NCBI GenBank assembly: GCA_009760855.2
Contig: WPIO01000274.1
Span: 92,501 to 150,735, forward strand
DNA: 58,235 nucleotides
Direction: 5' to 3'
Source of the DNA: Cristatella mucedo
Lineage: Eukaryota > Bryozoa > Phylactolaemata > Cristatellidae
Made by a program: the position numbers and the translations under genes. Under the pieces are notes generated by a model that did not search any database, was not told where the DNA came from, and saw only the letters and a list, made by a program, of their open reading frames with translations. Shown here in pieces: positions 23,176 to 35,967 of the stretch (position 1 is the first letter of the stretch; every line of letters starts with the position of its first letter).

Positions 23176-23212
23176 CCTCTCTCTGTCTATGTCTCTTTCT
23201 CGCTCTCTCTCC
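22889..23212. repeat. (TC)n / (TCTG)n compound microsatellite
   Basis: About 325 bases of TC and TCTG units. It sits at the position equivalent to the (GA)n arrays at 35274-35443 and 45162-45181, on the other strand, but is longer and has acquired the TCTG form. Confidence 0.9.
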
Positions 23213-23440
23213 CCTCGATCCTTTCTTCTTTCGCGCCTCCATCGTTTGAGATCGAGAATGTCGACGATGGCTGATGAACCACCACTGAGAAGCTGTACGT
23301 TCAATAGTGCCCATGCCTGACAAAATCTCCAGTGTGTGGTATAGTGTGTGTATAGTGTGCAGTACAAAATAATTATAAAATATTTCCGGTGCACTCCGGA
23401 ACACCTAAATCGCTTTCTAGTCAGTTAGCGTGCGCTGAGA
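23213..23440 (-). repeat. Continuation of the module A flank, inverted
   Basis: Reverse complement of 45000-45160 and 35050-35270. Shared blocks include TTTGAGATCGAGAATGT, CTGAGAAGCTGTA and CTTTCTAGTCAGTTAGCGTG. The match ends near 23440, marking the break of this inverted unit copy. Confidence 0.7.
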
Positions 23441-23485
23441 TGGAAGCACGATTCCTAGACGAGCGATAACGTGCACAATTTCAGC

Positions 23486-23760
23486 ACAGAATGAGCTTGA
23501 ATTCTATTGCCGCTCTGCTGCCTCTCGATAAGAGAGGCTGCCGCGTCAGACGTCGGCAGAGTGCTAAGCGAACGTCTCATCAATATTAACAGCTGCAGCC
23601 TCCTTCAGAGGCGGACGCTGCGCTCAGCAGCAGCAGCAGGGTGGGAGCAGTTTGCCCGGAATCTACAGACGCGCACGTCTCGTCCAAGTCGTGTGTAGTG
23701 GCGGCTGCGACCGCTGCAGAGCGGCAGTGCGGCGGTCACCTGCGAAAACAAACCTGCGTA
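23486..23760 (+). repeat. Family J, copy 2
   Basis: Direct match to 13756-14030, best at 23578-23640 (TTAACAGCTGCAGCC and TTCAGAGGCGGACGC). Unrecognised family. Confidence 0.6.
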
Positions 23761-23915
23761 AACAGCGGCACGTCACGAGCGAGTGGCCGGTTGCCGCGGT
23801 GGCGACGCAAGAGCGCAGGAGGGCAGTCCGAGGGAAGGCTAGGATTGTGGTGCGCGGCGTGTCAGTCCCAAGCGTCGTTTCCTGCAAACGCCAGTACATT
23901 ATCCACTCTGAGGCC

Positions 23916-24113
23916 GTCCATAAACGACGTCACGCGATTTTGGCCGATTTTTCACCCCCCCCTCCCTCCTCGTCGTCACAAGTCATCACAAAAAGTCAGA
24001 CCCCCCTTCAAATATAAAGTCACAAAGCTAAGTTTCTATAAGTCTTCAAATATAATGTCACAGAAGTCTGAACCCCCTCCCCCCCCTATAGGTGCGTGAC
24101 GTCGTTTATGGAC
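23916..24113. mobile_element. 198-bp inverted-repeat DNA transposon (MITE-like)
   Basis: The first 20 bases (GTCCATAAACGACGTCACGC) and the last 20 are exact reverse complements. The interior has C-rich and GTCACAA-type stretches and no coding capacity. Flanking bases 23907-23915 and 24114-24122 agree at 6 of 9 positions (both begin TCTG), so a target duplication is possible but not proven. Small size, perfect ends and no ORF fit a non-autonomous cut-and-paste element; the superfamily cannot be assigned. Confidence 0.8.
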
Positions 24114-24329
24114 TCTGCGGTAGCCGCCGAGCGTGGGCGTAACGACGATCTTTCTGTCACGCCGTCGGTCTGAAATATACATCCCAAGGCTTTACCTCTG
24201 CTTCTCTAGTTCAATTGCTCAGCTGTGGTTTTATTTAAATGATGGTACTGCCCCTGCTCGGCAGCCCAGCCGCCAGAGATTCTGACGGTCTGCAGGCCGG
24301 GGGCGGGGCGCTCTATCTCATCGCTAGCA

Positions 24330-24690
24330 CGCGAGCCAACCGCGGGCGATGTCGCTCGCGTCCACCCTCCGCGAGAAAGCGCCGACGGCTGACTCGGCTA
24401 CCAGCGCACCGTGGAGTCCGTCTGCTCGAGCCCGACAAATTGGCCCGACAAATTAGCCTCCTGTCCGAAGAGGTCGTCCAGTCGTAGGACGACTGTTGAG
24501 CGAGCACTGGGCGGCGCACACTGGCGCCCGCTAAGCGACGACGCGTAAACCGTGAAGTCACGAGGCCGTTACTGCGTCCAAGTGCCAGGCGCTGTCGAGG
24601 GTCTCTTAAATGTCATATCTTGCCACACTGTTCGCGGGAGTGTCGAGATGTGCGTTACGCCGCAGGTGTCGGCAGGGCGCTGCTCGATGT
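24330..24690 (+). repeat. Module H, partial copy
   Basis: Matches 36860-37130: TCCGAAGAGGTCGTCCAGTC, ACTGCGTCCAAGTG and GTCGAGGGTCTCTTAAATGT. It leads directly into module B. Confidence 0.65.
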
Positions 24691-25870
24691 TGGTGCGAAT
24701 AACGCAACGTAATGTAACATCTATCCATCTGTAACTTCACAAAGCCTCAAAGACGGCGTGATTATTACGCAAAAGATTTGTGTATAGCGCACCCAGTCTA
24801 AGCGGCTTTCGGTACGCATTCAGTAGCCAAAAGACTTCACCTCAAGCAGCAGAGAGAAAGTGAGCAGCATGGCTGAGTTTGGAGTGCAGTTGAGATAATG
24901 AGTAGCATGAAAGTAGCAGCTCAGGACTGCTCGAAAAAATGAGCCACAGTCGGTAGCAGGAAAGTAGATAGAGTACATTACCGCTCTTCTAGGCCTTCTA
25001 GGCCTGCCGCTTTTGTTATTTCCTTATCTCCTGTCCAACCTCAACGTCTACTGTAGCGATATAAGTCTTTCCACTGCCATTAGGTCCTCCTGCTGACGAC
25101 GTAGACTATTGGAGTGCGGCGGCGGCGGCCTCGGATTGGAGCACTTACTGCGGCAATTTTGACGACTCATCAGCCGAATCGTCGGAATCTCGCCGCCGCC
25201 ACCACTCCCATTCTTCGGCGGCGTTTGTAATGCGAGTGCCACAATAAACCGCGATGCTCGGACAACCATTGCGACCTATTACAAACCCACTATTCAACAG
25301 CTGGGTGATGCTACGCTCGTTATTACGGGCTGTACAGCGCCATGACGCAGAGCGTCCCCACAGAATTTCTCAGCGTTTCGCGTGCGTCGCGATCGCGAAA
25401 AAGAATCCTGCTAATTTACGCCACACGGGTGACTCCCAATCGATTTGAATGCACCCGCTCTCTCTGGGGTGCAAAGTACTTTTGCTGTCCGTTCGCCGGG
25501 AACTCGCATGTGGTACATGGTGAAATTGCGTGGAATCGCCGCTCAATACGCAAACTCTGAGCTCCGTGCAGTAACACTATTCAGCTCCGCTGTGAATCGC
25601 TGCGAGCTTGGGGCGGTGACCTCGCGAGGCTCATTGATTCGCTTCACCGAGAACGCGGCAATTGCCGAATGGCACTAAACTGGTTGAAGCAAACTCTCCA
25701 AACGGTTCCCTGTTGTAATATGCATTTGTCACGTGAGTGTCGTATTTGCCGTTGTGCCTGGCGAAGGCATGTATCGCAGCGTGGCTGAGCGGACTGGCGA
25801 ACGAGCAAAACTCAACAGTCCATTTCAAGAGCGTTCTCGTGCGGAATATCAGGAAACTTCGTTGAAACGT
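24690..25870 (-). mobile_element. Module B, copy 3
   Basis: Reverse complement of 16875-18110. The LINE-B type tail is at its left end (AACGCAACGTAATGTAACAT, about 24699-24718). A frame at 25445-25678 resembles the minus-strand frame at 17142-17546 (both contain QSTFAVRS and LFSSAVNR). Different frames are open in other copies, so selection on a protein is not shown. Confidence 0.65.
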
Positions 25871-25879
25871 CGCCGGAGC

Positions 25880-26200
25880 AGCTCGCAGTAACTGTCGGCT
25901 GCGGCTGCGGTTGCGTTTGGCTTAATGGTACTTACACCAAACCATCGAGACACCGGGCTCGATTGCTGGCGCTTTTGCAGCGTCGGATTCGAGCGCCACG
26001 AAAGCGCGGGCGGCTGGCGATTTTGTGCTCGTGCCCCCCGACTGACGGGCCTTCGCCGCCAGCCGACAGTGACGTCGAAAGCCGGCTAGCCCCTCCCCAC
26101 CACCGTCGAATTCAGCTCGGCGGCCGCTCTTACTGGGACCGTACGCACGCTGCAGACGCGCAAATGCTCGCTCGAGCTGCTCAGCGTCAGCTACTGCTGC
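25880..26200 (+). repeat. Module C, copy 2
   Basis: Matches 48720-48975: GGCTTAATGGTACTTACAC, the GC-rich palindromic middle and GACGTCGAAAGCCGGCTAGC. It follows module B as at 39 and 48 kb. Confidence 0.65.
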
Positions 26201-26700
26201 ATCCCGGCTGTTGCTGCAGCATCTTTGTGAGCAAATAACAGCAGCTCGGATATGGCTTTGCCTTAGGATCTCAGTCGGAGGGGAGTACAACGTGTGGGCT
26301 GCTGCCCATAAAAACCAAGTTGTGTCGTCAGCGACGTCTCCAGCAACGCCGGCTGTGCATTTGCAAGAAGTGTTCTTATAAATTCAACCGGATCTCATTT
26401 CCCAGTATATTATTAACGTATTTCCTCTCTGCAGCCATCGACAGCACGCCATTTCAACGGGAGCTTGAAAATAGTCTGATCGCAGTTGCTCTGTCGGTAA
26501 TGTCTATAAGTCGGCTGGCAGTAACATGTCGCATCAGCCGTATAATGCATTCTAGCATTTGCAGTTTTCTAGTAGGATATTGTTGCTCCCACAGAAAGCA
26601 AAATATCGAGCACCGTGTCTTTATCTTCGGGGTATCGCGAGCTTCAGACATTTGAACTTCACAAGCGACGTACCTTTGACGTAACTAGTGAAGGGTGAAC
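26201..26700. other. No gene recognised
   Basis: Open frames on both strands (111 codons at 26320-26655 plus, 65 at 26454-26651 minus) have no familiar motif and no second copy here. Confidence 0.4.
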
Positions 26701-26704
26701 GTTA

Positions 26705-26905
26705 ATAACAATAATAATAATGCACTTGATAAAGCACCCTCAGAGAACTCAATCTCTCTCTAGGCGCTTTACATTTGCTGCAGAGGGAAATGCAATGAAT
26801 GGTGCGTAAAATCATGCTTAATGAATAACGTAGTTAGGGGTGACATGCCCAGGGTCAGCATGCAAATGTCGTTAGTGGCAGCATGCACAAGGTCTTAAAG
26901 AAACG
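26705..26905 (-). mobile_element. LINE-A 3' UTR fragment
   Basis: Reverse of the LINE-A end: AATAATAATAATGCACTTGA, hairpin arms, then GGGGTGACATGCCCAGGGTC and GGCAGCATGCACA, matching 29545-29763 in reverse. No coding part remains. Confidence 0.85.
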
Positions 26906-26956
26906 CTTGACTTTGACGCCGATATTGTATCTTGCGAACCTTTTAGCACTGAACTT

Positions 26957-26970
26957 GGGGGGGGGGGGGG
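26957..26970. repeat. Poly-G tract, 14 bases
   Basis: Uninterrupted G run between two LINE-A insertions. Confidence 0.9.
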
Positions 26971-27065
26971 TTAGAAACCTTAGCTTCGAGTTTCCATTTC
27001 GTGTTCAAGCAAAATCTCGGCAAGCATTTTGCGAATGAATGCGTACGCTTTTTTGTGTGTGCAAG

Positions 27066-29765
27066 AAATCGATTCTGTGTGCAAGAAATCGATCCTTCCT
27101 TGTAATGGGTGATTTCAACGTTCACTTTGATAACTTATCTGACGCTTTCAGCACCGAATTTCGTGCATTGACTGACTCATTGTCTCTTGTGGCTCATGTG
27201 CATGGCCCTGCCCACATTAAGGGTCACACACTCGACCAGATTTTCTCATATAACTGCACTTTGTCATCACCAATTATTACCAAATCATGCTTATCTGACC
27301 ACATACAGATCTCATTCAATCTACAGTGTCTGCCCACATCTTCCTCTAAAATAACCTGTGAATCGTGAAACCTCAAGACCCTTGACATCGATGCTGTCCG
27401 TGCGAGAATATCTGCTTCACCTATGCTGCTCAATCCTCCCTCCGATCTGTCATCATTGGTAGATAGCTTCAACACGACACTAGCTGACACGCTAGACGAG
27501 TTTGCCCCTCTGAAAAAGCGCACTGTGAGCCCCCGCCCAGACGGCCTATGGTTTACCGCAAACATTACACTAGCCAAGTCTACTAAACGTAAGCTTGAAA
27601 AAGCATACAAAAGATCGGGACTAACTGTCCATCGACAGGCATATGAAGACTACTTTAGGTCGTACCAATCGATCATAGCAAAGGCCATGTCTAGTTTTTA
27701 TAAAAACATTGTTGAATCACAGATGCACAATCCAAAAATGCTGATGTCGACAATAAACCATCTCCTCAACCGTTCCCAGATTAGCTCCTTACCTGATGAT
27801 CCTAATGATGATCTAGCCGATCGCTTCTCTCGATTCTTTGTGCAGAAGATAGACAAGATCAGGGAATCCATCCCTGCGATGAAAACCTCCCCACTAGAAT
27901 GCTGTTCCTCGGTTCCTGGCTGCACCTCAATGTCTGCATTTAAGCAGGTCACTGGTGATCTAGTCCTGAAGTTCGTATCTCAATCAAAGAACACAACAAG
28001 TCCTCTGGACCCTATCCCCACTGTCCTGCTCCTACGTTGCATTGATCTGCTGCTGCCATGCATAACTAACATCATGAATATGTCATTAGCCTCAGGTCAT
28101 GTCCGAGCACCTTTCAAAAAAGCTGTAGTCAGGCCACTTCTCAAGAAAACTACACTTGACCAAGAGAACTTGAGCAACTACCGCCCAGTTTCCCTTCTAC
28201 CATTCCTATCAAAGACACTCGAACGGGTCGTGGCGGACCAGCTGAACTCGTATATCGAAACCTCACACCTTGCTAGTAAGTTCCAGTCTGGCTTTAGAGC
28301 TAATCACTCCACAGAGTCAGCATTGCGTCGGGTATACAACGACCTACTTAGGAATGCAGACATGGGTAGAGTGTCTCTGCTTGTTTTGCTTGATCTTTCG
28401 GCAGCTTTTGATACTATCGATCCCAAAGTTCTTCGCGAGCGCCTCTCATCTCGCCTGGGCATCACTGGCACTGCTCTGCAGTGGTTCAGGTCCTATCTCA
28501 GTGGGAGACTCCAGAGTATTGACGTGAATGGACAAAGATCATGAGAAGTACCTCTGAAATATGGAGTACCTCAAGGCTCAGTGCTAGGTCCGGTTCTTTT
28601 CACGGTTTATACTCTGCCTCTTGCTGATGTGATTGCCAAGCACAATCTAGGCTATCTCTTCTATGCAGATGACACCCAGTTGTACCTTTGCTTTGATCCC
28701 TCCCAGCCTTCGAGCACCTCAAATTCTCTCAACTCACTAGCTGCATGCATTGATGACATCCGCACATGGATGGCAGCAAATTTTCTAAAACTAAACGATG
28801 ATACAACTAACTTACTAGTTATGGGCAGACCCTGTGTGATTCAGAGAATGGAAAGGCAGACTCTCAAAATTGGCTCTGCCAACTTATCTCCTGTCGAATC
28901 AGCTCGAAATCTAGGAGTCATGTTCCAAAGTGACCTCTCGTTAGACGACCATATCAGCTCCACAGTCAAATCTGCCTATTTTCAGCTTCAGAACAATGCT
29001 AAAATTCGGGCTTGTTTAGATAAGGATACCACGTCCAAGTTGGTCCATGCATTTGTGACATCCCGTCTCGACTTCAGCTACTCACTGCTTACTGGCCTAC
29101 CAGCATGTGCTATCAGGCGATTGCAGCTGGTGCAAAACTCTGCAGCTAGGCTTGTCTGTCGTGAGCGTCGCAGTTGCCACATTACTCCACTTCTTGCCGA
29201 CCTGCACTGGCTACCAGTCAAGCAACGGATTGACTTCAAGGTTTTGTCTCTCACGTTTACGTCCCTTCATTCTATGGCTCCAGCCTATCTTTCAGATATA
29301 CTACCCCATCAGGCCAGGCATCGTACTACCAGCTTTTTGGAATCCAACAGTGTAGAAATACCTCATACAAACCTTAAATCCTTCGGAGACCGTGCATTTA
29401 GTTCATATGCTCCCAAAGCCTGGAACTCCCTCCCGACCTGCGTCAGAATATCCCCTAACCTGACCACATTTAAAAGGTACCTAAAAACACACCTATTTAG
29501 GACAGCATTTAGTGGGTCCATGTGATTCGTCCTTGATGTGCTCATGCATGCTGACACTGTGCATGCTGCCACTAACCACATTTGCATGCTGACCCTGTGC
29601 ATGTCACCCCTAACCATATTATTCATTTCCTTTGTTTTTTTCAAGCATGATTTTACTTACCATTAAATGGCATTTCAGTTTACAGCAAATATAAAGCGCC
29701 TAGAGAGAGATTAAGTTCCCTGAGGGCGCTTTATCAAGTGAATTATTATTATTATTACTATTACG
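27066..29765 (+). mobile_element. LINE-A, best-preserved copy, 5'-truncated
   Basis: A 2.7-kb CR1/L2-group element starting inside the endonuclease and reaching the true 3' end. It includes the 3' UTR with GCATGCTGAC repeats, the hairpin (AAAGCGCC at 29693-29700 with GGCGCTTT at 29725-29732) and an (ATT)n tail to about 29763. At the 5' break a 20-base stretch of TGTGCAAGAAATCGAT type is repeated in tandem (27055-27093). The 5' truncation is typical of incomplete reverse transcription. Confidence 0.9.
27084..29525 (+). pseudogene. LINE-A ORF2: endonuclease C-terminal part, RT and C-terminal domain
   Basis: A single frame of about 814 codons is broken only by two TGA codons, at 27366-27368 and 28542-28544. 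Motifs in order: GDFN (27108-27119) and SDH (27294-27302) of the endonuclease; YRPVSLLPFLSKTLERVV; AFDTID; YGVPQGSVLGPVLF (from 28560); YADD (28662-28673), the catalytic aspartates of the reverse transcriptase; then the C-terminal HWLPVKQRIDFKVLSL and GDRAFSSYAPKAWNSLP blocks. At the first TGA the other long copy reads CGA (Arg), so a CpG-to-TpG change explains it. The second fits the same change, but the other copy lacks that region. No shift or deletion is needed to read the rest, so the insertion is relatively young. No separate ORF1 is visible. Confidence 0.9.
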
Positions 29766-29999
29766 CTTTTAACTGAAATTGAGTATTAATCTGCAACCGT
29801 TTCACCTGCTATTCTGGTCGGCTTCAAGCTTAATCAAGTCGGATTGAATCTGCTACCTGACATAGTAAACACCGCTAATTTTCCTAAAGTACATATCTCA
29901 TTCTAGGCAAGTCACGTGGAAAAGACAGGAGAAATATAAGCTGATTAGCGACAATGACATGCAACATGCTAAAGCACTGAAAAGACGATTCCTGCAAAC
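29766..29999. other. No gene recognised
   Basis: Short stretch between LINE-A and SINE-1. No feature seen. Confidence 0.4.
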
Positions 30000-30180
30000 T
30001 AAAAACTAAAAGTAATTTTACTTGTCAGCCTCACAGAGCTTTTATAGAGCGGCAAAATAGCTTTAACGGCTATTGCCACAGCTAGCAGTTGGCAATAAAC
30101 CAGGATCGCCCATTAAAGTATTTGAACCCACGACCTCGGTCGTGAAGAGTGAGCTCGTTGCCTCCTGGCCTTCCGTGGCC
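30000..30180 (-). mobile_element. SINE-1, tRNA-headed
   Basis: On the minus strand a tRNA-like B box is seen (GGTCGTGGGTTCAAATAC, about 30117-30134), preceded by a GC-rich head. It is followed by GGGCGATCCTGG and a body (GCAATAGCCGTTAAAGC) shared with 43873-43990. The head fits a pol III promoter of tRNA origin. The A box is degraded. It is not a functional tRNA because the second half of the cloverleaf continues into SINE body. Confidence 0.6.
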
Positions 30181-30599
30181 CCACTAATATCGGCAATGTG
30201 ACGTGCGAAGCGATTGAAGGAGTCTGGAGCTGCGGAAGACTGGAAAAGGTCAGAACGCTGGGGTACGCATGTATGTCATCGGCATGGCTACGAAAGACTA
30301 GATATGTTGTGCCTGGCGGTTCCGTCGGCAAGAGAGAGAGAGAGTAGAAATCGTGAAAAGATTAGAGACTTGATGCAGACTCTGAGTTAACAATAATTCA
30401 AAGGCTAACCAGGCGGCCGATGGATCTTGACATACAATCTCTGGAATTAGCACAAACGCATCGGATACATGCTGTATAAAAGAAATCCCAGTGCAATGCC
30501 CAGGCAAAGCAATAGGCTTGCAAGAAAGTGAGGCCATCAACTTTATCAAACGTTGGCATGAGACCCGCCGTGGCAGATAATGACAATAACAGTAATCGT

Positions 30600-30700
30600 A
30601 AAACTGCTAAGAACAATAAGACATGTGTATAGCATCCTCAGACAGATAAATCTTTGTCTTGGCACTTTACACATGCTGGAAAGAAAGTATTACAACTGCT
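30600..30700 (-). mobile_element. LINE-A-type tail fragment
   Basis: On the minus strand GTGTAAAGTGCC is followed about 30 bases later by TCTGAGGATGCTATAC, the hairpin arms of the LINE-A-type 3' end with changed bases. Probably the tail of an old SINE. No head was identified. Confidence 0.45.
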
Positions 30701-30867
30701 TCGTTACAACAGGCACAATGGCAGAAGGCATACGCATAAAAAAGACAGCTCGCATTGACGCAGCGAATGCTATCAGAAATTAGTTTGTTTTTAGAATTCT
30801 CTTTTGAATATCATTAAGATTCTTCGTGATGGTAGCTGGATCGACTTTCGCGAGTTGGAAGCAAACA

Positions 30868-31240
30868 AACCATCTTTTGGAGACCGTGCATTAAGTTCGT
30901 ATGCTCCCAAAGCCTGGAACTCACTCCCGACTTCCGGCACGACATTACCTAACTTGATCACATTTTGAAAGAAACTACAAACGAACCAATTTATGACAGC
31001 ATTTACTGGATCCCTGTGATTTGTCCTTTATATGCTTGAGCGTGCTGATACTAACCACGTTTGCATGCTGACACAGTGCATTTCACCCCTAACCATGGTA
31101 TTCATGTTGTTTATCAAGCATTATCACCACTCGTTCGTGTTTCCTCTGCTGCAAATGTAAAGCGCCTAAAAGAGATTGAGTTCTCTGAGGGTACTTTATC
31201 AAGTCCATTATTACTATTATTAATATTACCAAAAACTAAA
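30868..31240 (+). mobile_element. LINE-A 3' end, inverted relative to its neighbour
   Basis: Starts at the GDRAFSSYAPKAWN codons (FGDRALSSYAPKAWN here), continues through the C-terminus and 3' UTR to the hairpin (AAAGCGCC at about 31159-31166) and an ATT-rich tail near 31200-31228. It starts where the minus-strand LINE-A at 31265-32010 stops, so the two look like parts of one element with the end turned round. Confidence 0.75.
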
Positions 31241-31264
31241 TGCAAGGTTTCCAAGGGAATTGGA

Positions 31265-32010
31265 GGTTCGTTTGAACCACAATTAAATAACTCGAGTCTT
31301 AAGGGTGGCTGTTACGACGCCTGGTTTGAGTTTTCAAGTATTTCGGATATTTAGGAGGGAGATAGAGCAGAAAGGGACCTAAATTTAAGTGATACAATCT
31401 TGAAGTTGATACTCTCCTTGATAGAAGTCAGTAAAGGTAGGTGAGAAGGGGTGTGATAAGGCAAGTGCGAACTTCACGACTGACAAGCTTGGCTGCCAAT
31501 TTCTGCATTCTCGGTGAGTGTACCATGGAATATTGCACTGCAGAAGTCAAAAAGGGAAGTCATTAATGCATTTGCCAACTTCAATGTAATAATATTGTCA
31601 AAGCCAGCCCAGGGTTCGCAGTTTTACGTAATTGAGATGAGACAGACTTCACAGAGAAGCTGTTAATGCATTCTGGTTAAAGGTCACCTTGGAACAGGAC
31701 CCCCCAGATTTTATGTACAAGTTACAGGAGATGTGATTGCTAGCCCATTTTTAGAAATAAGTTCCCTAATTCTTTAGCAGCTAATTTTTAGGCCTAACAA
31801 GCAATTTGCTTTTACCATCGTTCAATTCGAATTCACTACCTGTTACTACTCATGCTACTGCTTCTGATATGAGTCACAAATGCGCTGGGCTTCGAAAATG
31901 TGCAGGAGATATTCTGAGCTGGTCAATAGCTGCGTAGTTTTCTTACTCCCAGATAATTGCAGGCTTATATTGAGTCACAAATACAAGGTCAAACAATATG
32001 AAACACGCAG
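31265..32010 (-). mobile_element. LINE-A internal fragment
   Basis: Minus-strand ORF2 sequence from about the AANFLKLND region (near 31830) to the region just before GDRAF. It is old, with many stops: GGTAGGTGAGAAGGGGTGTG and GACTGACAAGCTTGGCTGCC correspond to the better-preserved 6860-6925. The 5' boundary near 32010 adjoins module Z, as at 1760. Confidence 0.7.
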
Positions 32011-32536
32011 CTCTCAATACGTACGATGCATGAGCCACTAATAAATTGGGCTCACTGAAACGCAATTCAGGGCCGAGGACTTGTGAGCGACATGTAGTTA
32101 CAGCTTAGCCTGGGGGTCGCAATTCACGAGACAGACTGCGAACTAGAACCGAATTGAGACATCAGACAACTTTCGACTAAACTGAGTATGAGCCTGCTTC
32201 AACCAACTTGGACTGAGCCTGGTCTATTAACACATATTTTGTGACTTTTATATTCGCTAACTTGTTAGTACGTTAGAATTCATTCTAGCAAAGATATTTT
32301 TATTTATTTGCATATTTCGCCTGGAATACAAGTGTGTTAATGTACAACCCGATTCCGGGTTTCATTCTTCAGATTGCATGCAGCCATTTTTAACAGTGCT
32401 TTTTTGTATCGGCTACTTCAAAGCCAGCTATAAACGGTGAATAGAGCTTCTTCGATAGTTCAACTGTTCCCCAGAAACACATTGGTGACATCGGAAAGTT
32501 TGATGAGTTGTAGTGGCAATGGTGGCAAGGAACTAG
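32010..32536 (+). repeat. Module Z
   Basis: Reverse complement of 1326-1760. Contains GACTGAGCCTGGTCTATTAA and GGTGAATAGAGCTTCTTCGA. Unrecognised, non-coding in appearance. Confidence 0.65.
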
Positions 32537-32544
32537 GAAAGAGC

Positions 32545-33076
32545 TAGAATGGTTGCCGGTTGAGCAAAGGATACAGAGCAAAGTTCTTACGCTGACCCAC
32601 AAGGCCCGCCACGGCTTGGCTCCTTCATACCTAGCTGAACTGCTGCATCAGTTTCAGCCTGTTCACGCCCTCAGGTCCTGTGTGGACAATACATTAGCTG
32701 TCCCATTCCTCCGCTTGAAGACAGTTGGCGACAGAAGCTTTAGCTCTGCAGGTCCTAGACTGTGGAAGTCGCTTCCACAATTCTAAAGCCACGACATCTA
32801 CTCTCCAACTGCCGACTATGGCACATCTTTTTCAGCGGTCCTGAACTGCTACTTCTATGCAAGTCACTACCTCAACTACTCTCCTAACTCTGCTATGCTT
32901 CCCGCTTTCTCTTTGTTGCGTGAGACGAAGTCTGTTTGCTACTGAATGAGTACCGAAAGCGGCTTAGGCTGTGAGTTTGCTATACAAAACTCTCGTGCGT
33001 AACACCCACATGGTCTTTATGACTTTGTGGAGTTACTGACGGAGATATATTACATTACATTACATTACACGAAAAA
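32545..33076 (+). mobile_element. LINE-B 3' fragment (second CR1/L2-group family)
   Basis: The frame 32553-32786 has the ORF2 C-terminal pattern PVEQRIQSKVLTLTHKARHG, LAELLHQ and LKTVGDRSFSSAGPRLWKSL, distinct from LINE-A. It is followed by about 290 bases of 3' UTR and an ACATTACATTACATTACA tail (about 33052-33070). The 5' end breaks at the edge of module Z. This UTR is the one copied in module B. Confidence 0.85.
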
Positions 33077-33084
33077 CCCATCAT

Positions 33085-35445
<2,361 letters not shown>

Positions 35446-35564
35446 GGACAGAGGGACAAGTCTAAGCACTGGATAAATTGCTTCAACTTCGAGGCTAAGC
35501 TTAGCTTGGAGAGGAAATCAACGACACATGTACGGATTAGGAAAATAGAAAGAACATCCAACAC

Positions 35565-35665
35565 AGGAGGAAATGTCCTACCTCGGGGGAAATGTCTAGG
35601 GACATATGTCCTAAGCTCCACCAGGGGGCGGGGAGTGTCCGTAGTGGGGAAACGTCCAGGGGGAT
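35565..35665. repeat. Degenerate minisatellite, GGAAATGTCC-type motif
   Basis: Units such as GGAGGAAATGTCC, GGGGGAAATGTC and GGGGAAACGTCC occur about four times. The same motif is found in reverse at 3590-3662. Unit 2 lacks it at the equivalent place. Confidence 0.55.
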
Positions 35666-35834
35666 CTCCTCCATCCGGATTTCAGGCATTCCTTCAAGTG
35701 TCGCCTTTTTGGATAGAGGTCTTGATGTTAGTTAGGAGTGAATCGGCTAGGTTTGATCTCATGTACGGGATATGTCACCGCGACCTGAGACTCTCCTAGT
35801 GAAGATGGTTGCAGTATGAAGTTGGGCTTGTTTC

Positions 35835-35934
35835 TACTCCATCACGGCCGACTGCGATGGAAACGAGAGCCCAAGCGTTGTCTAAAATGCTCTCCTCACA
35901 GAAAAAATGGCTTCCGACGCCCCCCCCCAAGCAA

Positions 35935-35967
<33 letters not shown>

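Noticed and set aside
30868-32010. Twin-priming 5' inversion of LINE-A
   Set aside because: Twin priming places the inverted part upstream of the sense 3' end. Here the inverted part lies on the other side, so simple inversion fits better.
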